Shown: one piece after another, positions 1 through 11,700 of the stretch
Layout: each line of letters starts with the position of its first letter
Numbering within the stretch: the first letter of the stretch is position 1
DNA from: Talpa occidentalis
Taxonomy: Eukaryota; Chordata; Mammalia; Eulipotyphla; Talpidae
Length of the DNA: 64,000 nt
Direction of reading: 5' to 3'
Assembly: GCF_014898055.3 (NCBI RefSeq)
Contig: NW_023604295.1
Coordinates: 137,484,676 to 137,548,675 of the forward strand
Position numbers and translations under genes: made by a program
The notes under the pieces: model-generated
Database searches by the model: none
The model's input: only the letters and a program-made list of their open reading frames with translations
Told to the model about the DNA's origin: nothing

Positions 1-1889
1 CTAAGAGAGATAAAAGAACACAATTTCCACCTGAAAAAAACTGAGAAAGGTGTTCTGGAGGGAAAAAGAGTCTGAGAGAATTTAAAAGGCTAAATAACTT
101 TTCAACTTGTAAACACGGAGAAGGCTATGAGCTTTCCAGAAGAAAGAATAAAGCAAATGATCAGAAGGATGAAACTACAGGGTTCATTAAGATTAGAGAG
201 TGTACTTAGGATAAACCTGTTGATGAATTTGGAAGCTCCATGCATCTTCTCCCTTTCCTTTCTTTTCTTAAAAAGGATGACCTGTAGCTTAGGAAACATA
301 ATTGGTGATTGAGAGTACGAAGAACTCACTGGCAGTTCCCGGCTGCTGTGGTGTATTTGGGCAATAAAACGGCAGTCAGCCTGGTAGGTAGAGAAGGAAG
401 GTGTGCACAGGAGGGGTTGCAGGGGATCCACCTCCTGCAGGTTTCCACAGAGCTCAGATGCCACAGTCGGTGAGGGTGTATTTGGTGAGAGACAACATCA
501 AAGCCATTAGCGCTACTGTGGTTTTCTAACTTCAGAGAACTGAGCCCCAAATGGAAAAGGTAGACTCAAGAAGGGAAGAAGCTGTTGACGTGAGCTGCAG
601 CAAATGCAAAGCTCCGGAAACTTCTCCCCTAGTTTCGGGTTACCATTCTTCTCCGGTCCTTTCACAGATTTAATAAGTCTTCTTTTTCTGGCCTTTTTTC
701 TCTCTCAAAACCTAAAATGTTGTCTTTTTTTTTTTTTTACTCAACATACTCATTAGATGCTTCCCCCCTCCCTCATTTTTCACTTTGTATAATATACTGT
801 ATAATATACTTTAAATAGTAATATGTCCTCAAACATACATATCCACTGCTTTTTTTTTTTTTTTCAGTGCTGTCTCATTCTCCGCTGTAGCTCATCAATA
901 GTCTGATACTTTCAAAAACGCATACCCAAACATTGAGAATATTATCTTTTCCGCTTCTCTCCACTGGTTGCTTTGTCTAGTAGCTACCTTTTACAATAGA
1001 AATCATTTTAGAAATATTTCTCTATAATCACTATCAATTTTCATTCCTTTTCTCTAAATCCTCTGCCACTCGCCTACCTCAGGCTTCATAATGGAATCTG
1101 ACAGGCTGGGAACAGTCCTTGACCTTAACAAAATCCCATTCTGATAATGGTGTTGGCATGTAGAAAAGACATTCTTTGAAAGCTTTGAGGAAAAAATTAC
1201 ATTTGAGGTGGATCATAAATGATGAATAGGGGAACTTTAGGTAGAGAGGGGAGAAGACTATCACAGAAAGAAAGAACAGCTTGCAAAAGGCAGACAGACC
1301 AGACCACATTTGAGGATCCATGTTGGAAATAAGGTTTTCAAGGTAAGCTGAAGTCAGGTTGTGAAGGGTCTTACATGCCTTGCTAAGGAGACTATACTTA
1401 CTTCTGCAGAAAGAAGACACTGAAAGAACTGAAACTGATTCATCATCAGGAATTTGTGCTTTAGGAAAACAAATTTGTTATATCTGAAAAAAAAAAAAAT
1501 AATCCACTAGTTCTCCAAGTTAGGGGAAATTCCTCCCCAGCAGACACTTGGAACTATGTGGGGACATTATTTGTATGTCATGATGACTAACGGATGGTGT
1601 TGACGTCTAACGGGCAAAATCCAGGATCCCCACTGGGAAACACTGAATTGCTAATTTGGTAAACATTTATCATTAAGGTTTAAGGTTTCTTCATAGATAG
1701 AAAATATTAAAATTTCTACTCACCTAGTTTACAAAATAACCATGAATAAATCCTTATATAGTAAGTATAGGAAGCAACATAGCCCAATTGGAGTGGGTTC
1801 CACTTCGAGCCATGGTGATGGAGCTCTGTCAGACCAACCTTCCAACAGACAAAACCACAAACTCTGGACAAAATGTAAATACCGACAAT

Positions 1890-2900
1890 CTGAAAATAAT
1901 GACAAATGATCCAAAATCAGGTGACCCTACAGGGAACACTTGGGAGAAGAGACAGGCTGCCCTGTAATTTTACTGACTTGGAGAACCACAGGACAGAGTT
2001 GGGGACAAGCTGGCTGGCATTTGAAGAGGGGAATAATGGCAAGGAAAGTACCAGAGAGTGCCCTAAACTCTGGGTGGTTTATGAAGCAGGCACGCGCGGG
2101 GGCAAGTTTCCAAGTTCAGCAGCCACATAAAGAACTCAACTGAAATTTGAGCTGTAGGGAGCCAGATTCTGCAACTGGGGTTGTCAAGTTAACTACCAGT
2201 GTGAAAAGAAGTCTTTGGAGAAACATATCAGAATCTTGGGCTTCTACATTTTATTTACTATGACTAGGACAAAATCTAAATTACTAACATATGAAGGTAC
2301 AGGAAAATATATTCTCAAAAGACTGTAGATGATCTAAATATTGAAATGAGCAGATGATTTGAAAGCAGCTATAACAACTATGTTCAAGTTGTAAAGGAAA
2401 ATATGCTTGTGATGAATGAAAAGGCAAAGAAATAAAAATTATAAGCATGAAATGGAATTTCTAGAACCTAAAAATACAGTATGAAATTGAAAGAAAACAC
2501 TCTATTGAATGACCTTAAAAGGAGAAAGACTACCGAAGACTCAGTGAACCGAACTATAGAGAAATAACCCAAATAAAGAAAAAAAGATTAGAAAAACACT
2601 CAACAGAGCTTCATTAATCTGTGAGGGAACATCAAAAGGTCTAGCATATTGTAATGAAGAGGCAATAAAGCTGAGAAAATATTTAACAAGATAGAGGAAG
2701 TGTCAGAAAATGAGATTTTTATACATAGGGGAAAAATTGTGAATACTTTTTTATCAGAAAAATGAAGGTCAGAAGACAGTGAACAGTAACTTTAAAGTAG
2801 CATGATGGATGGTGGGGAGAGGGAAACTATCACCATCGAATTATACACTCAGCTAAAATAGTCTTCAAAAAGGAAAAAAAAATATATTTTTCATATATAA
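1890..2900 (+). mobile_element. Probable old LINE fragment (L1/HAL1-like)
   Basis: The plus strand is A-rich with phrases typical of degenerate mammalian L1 5' regions, and its frames are broken throughout. The family is unassigned and the boundaries are approximate. Confidence 0.35.
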
Positions 2901-3023
2901 CTGTGGTAATTGCCAGCAAACCTGAAGTTAACAGATGTCTGTGTTTTCAGGCTGAAATAAATGATGCTAACATGAAACTTGGATGTTGTGGAAGTAGTAA
3001 GAGCATTAGAATTGATAGTGTGG

Positions 3024-3271
3024 GGGCCTCCCTGGTGGTGTAGGGGTTAAGTCTCAGTGCGAGATACCACTAAGGCCTGAGTTCTATCCCAGCCGGTGAA
3101 CTAACACACATGGCGAAGACCTCTCCTGTCTTACCCTCTGCTCCCCTCAGCAGTGTATTTCAGTACATCTGCCTGTTCTGCTCTCCACTCTGTCTCTGGT
3201 GAATCTTCTCACACCCTGCTCCTTGAGCCTACATTCCAGTTCTTCCATGCATAATAAATAAATTAAAAAAA
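3024..3271 (+). mobile_element. tRNA-derived SINE, plus strand
   Basis: The head GGGCCTCCCTGGTGG leads to a degenerate B box, a body with the CTCCCCTCAGCAGTGTA phrase and an A-rich tail with AATAAATAAA. A 16-bp target duplication with one mismatch flanks it (AGAATTGATAGTGTGG at 3008-3023 and its copy at 3272-3287). Confidence 0.9.
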
Positions 3272-4549
3272 AGAATTGATAATGTGGATAAATATGAAAG
3301 GGTATTTTTTAGAATTTATTTGAAATATAAACAGTATATAACTATTCAAAGCAAATCATATTAGAGTTTATATAAATGCTATATATAATATATATGACAA
3401 CTAATAGGGTAACAGATGGTGAATGGATAAACACGCCAATATAGTCACAAGGTTTATATTTTATTTGGAGTACAATCTTAGCTGTTGATAGGCTATATGA
3501 AGTTGCAAATCTAGATATGAGTTTGGTTTACACATGGCTATGCATTTGTGAAAGCCACAGATGAGGACACTTAAGATTTGCACATTCCATTAAATGAACA
3601 TTTTATTTGAAAATAAAAAAGCAAAAAAAAAATCTCTAGCTAATGATGTGCAAGTTGAAGTCTTTAGGAATGAAGTATAATGATGTATGAGACTTATTTT
3701 GGCCTATATTTAAACACCAAGATGGGTTGATTGATGGATAGCAGATGAATAAATGCAGGAAAAGTGTATGCAGTAAAATTTTCATTGTAGAATCTAGGTG
3801 ATGGGTATACAGTATTATATGGAAACTAATTTTTTTATATATTCAGGAATTTACATTAAGAAAATACTGAAAAACAAAATACTGCCAAACTACATTTATA
3901 ATCTGGTCAGGGTGGAAAAATAGAACCGAAAAAAAAGTAAGAAAAAAACAGGAAAAAAAATTGGGAAATAAAATTAGGATACTAAGAAAAAAGACAGTTA
4001 AAGATAAATATAGAAGCACAGAGAACCAAATGATAGAGAGATGGAGATGAAAGAAAACAAAGAAAAGACAACAAAGAAAAGATACTACTCATTGGAAAAT
4101 TTAATATATTAAGTGTTTAATATATTAATATTTAAAAGACTGTCCTTTGAAACTTAATAATTAGTTTTGAAAATCATTAGAATTATTTTGCCATAGAATT
4201 CAAAATTATGAACATGCCAAAATTATGTATTTCACAAACTTAGAAATTGTTTACTACTAGTCCAAAAGTCCCTTTAACTTTCAAAAGTTGTTTGATTGCC
4301 TTGTTTTCTTTGAAGTCTGTAGCACATCATTCTAGTTGTAGTAAACACTAGACTTACAGCCAAATCTGGAGGAAGCTAGGATTCCACACCGCTAGCAAAA
4401 CTTCTACCCCAAGGCCTTCCTTCAAAGCTAGCTGAGCGACCTATCACCTAGCTTTTCATTCCAATATTGATGCTTTTAGTTGGAGGTATTTCCAGGCAAC
4501 TTTGGAATTACCATGTAAATGTAATTCTTACCACTCCAATGCTAAGTGT

Positions 4550-4559
4550 TTTATTTATT
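4550..4559 (-). terminator. FBXO8: Candidate FBXO8 polyadenylation signal
   Basis: On the minus strand the bases read AATAAATAAA, two overlapping canonical hexamers about 1.03 kb after the FBXO8 stop codon. Other signals further downstream cannot be excluded. Confidence 0.4.
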
Positions 4560-4599
4560 ATGTAAATGTTAATTAAGATATACTGCATAGGTTTGCTGT

Positions 4600-4760
4600 C
4601 CATGAAGCAGTGCTTCTGCTCATGGCCCGAAGAGCTATGAAGGCAGAGTCCATGTATCATATCACTAGGATCTGGCACAGTGCTTAGCACATGGAAAACC
4701 CTGGAGAATACTGAATGAATGAGTGAAAGAATGAATGAGTGAATGCATACTATCATTCTC
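4600..4760 (+). mobile_element. L2-like LINE fragment
   Basis: The phrase around TCTGGCACAGTGCTTAGCAC followed by GAATGAATGAGTGAAAGAAT matches the 3' end common to mammalian L2 copies. It would lie within the inferred 3' UTR of FBXO8. Confidence 0.55.
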
Positions 4761-5588
4761 AGTATTTTCTTCTCAACAGATTCTGAACAGAAATTATCAA
4801 GATTAGCAGGATAATGAAGTTTGACTATTTCAGATATAACCAAAGGTTTACTAGAGTTCTAATAACACTATATTATTATATTTGTAAATCTTAGATTTAA
4901 GTTTGCTATCTTAAGTGGTTTAAATAACTTACTGAGATTTAACTACACAGTTTTAAAAATGAAAAATTCAAGTGATTATATAAAAATAAATGCAAGTTTT
5001 GCATAGTCAGTAGTAACAAATTAATACTCCTTTCAAAGTTCAAAGGAAAGAGAAGCTGGTATTGGCTTCCATGTGAAGTCACGTTCAGCTTTTCCAAAGA
5101 CAATAATCACAGATCAGAATCAAATAAATTTCAGAAGTCAGTTTGAGAGAAAAAGGAAAGACTTTAGTCAAAATATTTACAATAAAATAATTATGATTAT
5201 AAATCTCTTTAGTTAAATATGTATACATTACATGGTATTTTAAAAAAGAATAGAAATGAATAAAGTTTTTCAGGCAAATCTAACACACACATATCCCATT
5301 TTTTAGAGCATAATGTCAGTTTAACATTCTTAAATAGCTGTGTCAGACAGTGGCTCTGCTTTGTGCAAAACATGATGAGCAAATGGAAGAAAAATTCTAC
5401 AAAATTCTTTAGTTCCCCAAGGAAATTATTAAAAAATAAAGCAGAGAAAGAGAAAAAAGTTGTACACTCCAGCTTGATTGTACACAGAGGCTAGAATGCC
5501 CAGCACTAATGTAACCCCCATATCTGCTAAGTCAGTCCTTGGTAGCTTTAGTTTGAAGTTAAAAGTTGAAGTCCTAGCAATTGTGCTC

Positions 5589-5776
5589 TTATGCAGCCAC
5601 GTGGCCAATAAGGTAGATGTTGTCATAAAGGTGTCCTACAAAATCTTCACTAATGTTTTGAGCAGCACGTCGGGTATTTCGAATAAATTCTCTTTTTGAC
5701 ATTTTATTCTTCACATGAGGGCTAGTGAGGTCAATGGAAAGTAGAATTAAAGAGTAGCACAGCACATAGACAGCAT
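5589..5776 (-). CDS. FBXO8: FBXO8 last coding exon with stop
   Basis: This 188-bp exon completes Asp258 and encodes residues 259-319 ending NIYLIGHVAA, then TAA (5591-5589). It holds the second Sec7 motif region (LLSIDLTSPHVKNKMSKREF). The acceptor is TTTTCCTTCCAG, with the exon starting at 5776. Confidence 0.96.
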
Positions 5777-8700
5777 CTGGAAGGAAAAAGAAACAATTCA
5801 AGTTACGGGGAGTTTTGTGGTCGCGCAGGCATGATATAGTGCCAAGTGTTCATAATTTTAAGATCTCAAGGTTATAAGCTAAACATAAGATGACCAGCTC
5901 ATCTGACTTTGCCTGGGCCTCCTCCACTTTTAGCACTGAAAGTTCTGGGTCTAGGGCACCTCCTCAGTCTGGAAAACAAGTACAGTTGATGATTCCAAAC
6001 ACTAATTCAGTTAGCATTTTCTCCAAATCAGAACTTGAGAATAATTTAGTAGTTTACAGTGAAAACTCTAAATATAAAAATTTCAGATTTGGCTTTATTT
6101 TCACCCTTGCTTTCAAACATGATATTCCCATTCACCCTCCCATAAAATGCATTTGTACTGTTAATATATTTCCCGCCTCTAAAGAAAAGTGATATTTATT
6201 TACATATCCTTTTGTAAAACATTAAGTTGAAAGTATCTCTAATGACAAGAAAATGCATTAACTTGGTATAGAAAATAAAATGTAAATAACTTATGAGACT
6301 ATTCAATTAATATTCTCATTTGAGACACACATTTTAAAGGTCTAGAATTTACATATTAATCTCAAAGTCATATCTTTAGAGGAAAAGATAGATGAATCTG
6401 AGCATTTGGCAACAAAACATTTTCTTTTTTATATAAGCTCAGGGCAATAGTTGATGTTTACTATTAAAAGAGTAACACACTGAATGATGCCACTGCTACT
6501 TGATATGATTATTTAATGCCTGTTACTATGATGTTTTATTTTTCATTTATATATTTTTATATTTCAAAATTCTAGCCTGAATAAAGCAAAATTAAACATT
6601 GTCTTACAAAAGCATACCCAAAAATTTCATATAAGTGAATGTTTTATACTCTCTAATTAATTTTTAGCACAATAGCTTACAAGATAAACACAAAACTTTT
6701 GATATGAAGTGATAAATAAAACTATCACATGAAAGCAATTCATAGGTCACACAGGCTCTATCATATATCCACACACAGTGAAAACTAATTGTACTAAAAA
6801 TACACTGTAGTAGAAAAATTCAGTATGTCACCTATGCAATATGTGGATTATTCAAAGCTTTCAAAATTAGGCTAGTAAGATAGGTCAGTGCTCAAACAAG
6901 AATAATTTTAAAGAATTTATACAGTTGAGTTCATATTACTATATAAAACTAATATCTGTGACAAACTAAAGCTATCACTGCTACAAGCAGTAAAACAAGT
7001 ATAAGTATTTGCAGTTACTTGAAGCATTTTTCCCTTTAGTGAGGAAAATCCCTCATATACTGTTTTACCTGGTGATGGTGGGTGAAGTTAGGGGGAGGGA
7101 GGTAGAAAAAAATTCATTATTTTCTTACCAGGACTAAGGCCAAGTTCTCTCATTAAATCAGGGTTACAAGCACAGAATCTATGTGAGAACTTTGTTATTA
7201 GAGTTTCAAGATACTCCCCACGCTCTTCAGGGGCATGGATGTGACGAAAAAATTCTCTCAGTGCATTGGGTAAGAATTGATTTCTAAAATTATGCAAGGT
7301 TACAAGGTCATCCAAGACGTCTCTCCTAGTAGAAAAAGAAAAAAAAAAAATACAGATCTGGTTAACTTTTCTCTCTTTTAAGAAGTGATTAAGAAAAAGT
7401 CATTTTTTGGATAAAAATACTTTATTTATTATCACATCAGCTAATCCTATAAGCTTGTAAATGACTTTTGTGTAGCATCTACATGCAAATATTCAATATA
7501 TGTATACCTTGTATGTCTATGATTTGTACAGTTTTTCTATATATTTTTTTAAGATTTATTTATTTATGCATATAAGAACTGGGGTATAGGCCAGAGGTGT
7601 GGGGGGTGAGAAGATTCACCAGAGACAGAGTGGGGAGCAGAATAGGCAGATCTACTGAAATACACTGCTGAGGGGAGCAGCATATAAGTCAGGAGAGGAC
7701 TGCTGTGTCATGTGGGTCACCTCCCTGGACAGGGATCAAACTCGTGTTGCAGAGGCTGCGGATAGCTTCATAGTGCTGCATCTTAACCCCTTGTGCCACC
7801 AGGGAGGGCCCCTCTATATGATTTTTACATGGACAGTTTCAGAATTCAGAACTTTAAGTTGTTTAAACATCTGGGCTTGCTATTACAAAGATGCTGGGCT
7901 TCCAGTTTGCAAGTGTGCATGGGCTTTTTTTTAACTTCTACAATGGCAACTATCGCATCAGTAAGTAAAGCTTGCAAAACAAATGCTTTGAAATATATAC
8001 AAATCTCTACCCTGTCTTTACTCAATTTTGCAGCTAGGTGACTGTTATGTGATACAGTTTTTTAAAGTAAAACAAAATAAAATATTCATTAAAAGCATTA
8101 CTTAATTCATTTCTGATGAAAACTTAATTTTTTTTTTTACCTTTCATCAAGATAGATCCTCAGTTTTTTCCAATTTAGTGTTCTTGTACAGAAGATAAAC
8201 TTTGCTATTTCCTTTGGTGAATCATCGAGGATACCCTTGGCCATAAAGTAGTTCACTCCCTAAGAGAAGAAGACAAATCCATATAAATAAAACCAGTCTT
8301 TATTTATAACTTCAACACTGAAAGTTGAAGGCAACAGTGGAACAATAGCTATAAATTTTTTTTGGCATTAATAGACTTTTAATAGCTTTAACCATGCAAA
8401 ATACAAGCTAGAACTTACACTGAAAATTATTTGTGGTTGATAGTTTCCATGCAATGAAAAGTAGGAAATTCAAAGTTAGATTCCTAAAGAAATCCTAATT
8501 CAATTATCTGGCTCACGTCAGTTAAAACTAACTATACAGGAATATGGTCTAAATGGGGTGAAGAAGAGGAGAGACTATTACATCGATTTTAAAATAAGCC
8601 CTGAAACAAACACTTCCACTGCTAATGATTGCTTAAAGTTTAGCTATATGTTCTAATACATTTTTCAAGGAAATGGTTTCTTGGAAAAAAAAAAAAAAGA

Positions 8701-11700
8701 AAGATTCTCCAAATGAAAGCTTAATACTTTCATTCTGAAAAAGAAAAAGAATTAAATTATTAATTTAAAATAAAGTAGGCACAGTTCCAAGCTGATTTAT
8801 GGGCTGTATACACTTTGGCTTTAAGCATTGCTACATTCTATAAGAATTTAGCTCCAATACACACAGAGGCAAAGCATCATAAGACAAAGCAATTTCAATG
8901 TTTTTCATAGGATTTATCTTTGAATTTCCTTTTCTCTGCATGCACAGTTTTCCAGAGAAGCATTACCATAAGTTTGTACCTACTTTAGATTTAAATCAAA
9001 AACAACAAAACATCAACAACAACAAAAAAATCAAAACACTGAAACCAATGCTCCCTCATGTATATGGAGGCCACATTCAAATAAATGCCTTATGTGGATT
9101 TGAATGTGCAGTTATTGAAATAAAAGGCAGGTATATTTATTTCAACTCACTGTTATCCAGATACATGCATTCCCATGAATGCTCATGTCTGGATAATAGC
9201 ACAGTGTGTGCTGCTAATTGGTAGAGAAAATGACGTATTATATACACGCAACATATTGTTTTTACACATAAATTCCTTCAGCATTTCTTCCCTTTACAAA
9301 CACTTACACAGTACTGAGAAATATATATATCAAGAATTCAAAAAGTTGGAAGAATTTTTATAAAACTCTTCAAGATAAAACTCATAAAATTTTTATATTA
9401 AAATTTTTTAAAGCAATTTGGTACCATGCGGTAATGCTTTTGAAAAGTTGTAATTGTCTGTAAATTGTAATTCAAAGGTAAGTTTTTTTATATAAAACTA
9501 ATCGTATGAGCCACCAGCACAATAGCCTAATAGCAATGCTATCAAATTCTTGTGTGAATTTTAATAGTACAATAGCCATGCACTGATTTTAAAAATGTAT
9601 TAATAAAGAACAGAATGTGATAATATGAAACTTTTTCGTCCACTCCACTCAACTGCATCCTGGACACAATGTAACGTGATCAAGATGGAAAGCCAAAAAT
9701 TTTGTTTGGAATGAGATCAGCAGTTGTCTGAGGGGGCAGGAACGAGAGAAATGGGAATGCTTCTTCCATCCTTTCCTCCAGTCGCGTGAATAATCGAGAG
9801 TTGACTGTATATTTAGTTGATCTACTTAAAAAATTAAACAGGTTTATTTTTTCCAAAAGAATAATATTTAAAAGAATCACAATATTTCAGAAGTATTTCT
9901 GGTGCTTAATTTCAGTCCATGTGATTCAAACACAAAGGAATGTCAATTAAGCATTATTTAATAGGCTTGTCATGCCTATGTGCAAATCAATATTTAAGAG
10001 ATGTCGAAGTCACTGTAATCTACTTCTAAAAATTATACAAAATAAACCCCCCTACTACCATGGTCCATTAAAGAGGAAATATTTCTCCAGTTACATGATA
10101 TATGGCATTTTAATATCATTCGATGATAGTTAAAAATGCACATTGCTATTTCTCTCAGGCAGGCACTGGAAAACTGTACTGTTGGCCATTTCTTTTTCAG
10201 TGAAATATATGGTTTGAGAATTTAAAATCTAAGTTAACTTGAATTCTTAAAAATCAATCAAATACAGAGTAAGCGCATACAGTTTTAAACCCACTGCTAA
10301 ATCGGGCACACGGCTTGAAGTCAGTCAACTCTATTGGTTTTATGAGGAAGGGAGGCATCAGTTTCTAACCTGGAATTCCTCTGGAAGGGAAGGTTAACTG
10401 GAAAGGCTATCAAAGTGAAGGGTAAAGGCATACAAATAAAAGGCACCAGACCAGATTAAATTGTTCAGTAAGCAAGCTGACAACCCTCTGAATTCCTATC
10501 TTGTTATGCAAGCAGTGAAATACTGAAGAAACCATGCCATGAGATCTTTTGAATAAGCATACATTTATTTAATAAATGGTAAAAGTATTTCTGATTTTTA
10601 ATAAGGTTTTGGAGAATGGGACGGACAGGCCCATAGATCACATAACACATTAGTCATTAATCAGGACTAGAACTCCCAGCAGAGTGACAGAGAGAAAGAG
10701 AGAGAGAAAGAAAGAGAGACAGAGAGAGTGTGTGTTTGTGTGTGTGTGTGTGTATGTGTGTGTAACGGGGGGCGGGGGGCAGGGAAATCTCTCACACAAA
10801 GGAAATCATGTATATATTAATATAGTTTCCAGAAAAAGGTTGTAGCTCACTATTATCTACATGATTAACAGAATAATTAGTCCAGTTCTGGATGTTACAT
10901 TTTATATGCCTTGTTGACAAACTAGAACTATCTGGATAAAGGAAATCAGGAGATGATAAGACTGTGAAGAATCTAGAATTCTGGTTATGCTAGGAAGAGT
11001 TGAGGAATATAGGGATATTAGGCCCAAAGAAGAAGATAATTAGAAAAGAAAAAAAGATTATGACTTTAAGGCATCCAAAAGGCTTGTCATGGTAAAAACA
11101 GACACTGTGTAGTTTTAGTGAGGCTCTTAAGCTGATGAAAGCTACAGAACTTCTTCCTAGAAGCATGTATATATACAATTTTTAACATACTTATTTTGAA
11201 AGTTTGCCTCCCCAGTGCCCCTGCTCATTGTTGTTATTTGCCTGATTCAATTTTTATTATTCTTTTTTACAGTTTCAAAGCAAGCTTAAGCCTCAAATTT
11301 ATTACTACTTTGCTTAATTATATAAATTTTAACCCAATGATACAAAACTTACTCTGTTCAGCTTTTAAAATTACAGAATTGTAACAACTATAGTATAGTT
11401 CCTTTTTTCTCCACTTGGGGATAATCCTGAGACATTTCTGTCATATAACCTTGAGATAAATCTTGATGATGTCAGACTTATTATAATGAGTTGACTCCAT
11501 ACATAAAGGTAAATTCGTGTCAGCTGAAAGGGAGCGATGGACAAAGATGGATTTTGAAAAAGTTTTAAAGGAAAGTTACAGAGGGATACATAAAAAATTC
11601 CTATTATGAAAATGCCCATCGAGTGACTGGTAAACTAGATATATGTAAGTCTGTGTGTATATTCATATAGGTATGTATATACTATTTTAAAAAATTTCTA

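Larger units (their letters stand above)
1..4540. other. Intergenic region downstream of FBXO8
   Basis: No exon-like structure or convincing ORF is seen. The DNA is AT-rich with poly-T runs near 727 and 852. Segment 1080-1430 resembles an old dispersed mammalian repeat that I cannot name. Segment about 1890-2900 has the A-rich look of an old LINE. One SINE lies at 3024-3271. Confidence 0.6.
4545..5588 (-). other. FBXO8: FBXO8 3' UTR (probable extent)
   Basis: The AT-rich sequence after the FBXO8 stop has no splice-like structure. Reading on the minus strand, the first canonical AATAAA that I see is the overlapping pair at 4550-4559 (TTTATTTATT on the plus strand), which would give a 3' UTR of about 1.0 kb. 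No transcript evidence is available, so the end is a guess. An L2-like fragment lies around 4600-4750 inside it. Confidence 0.45.
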
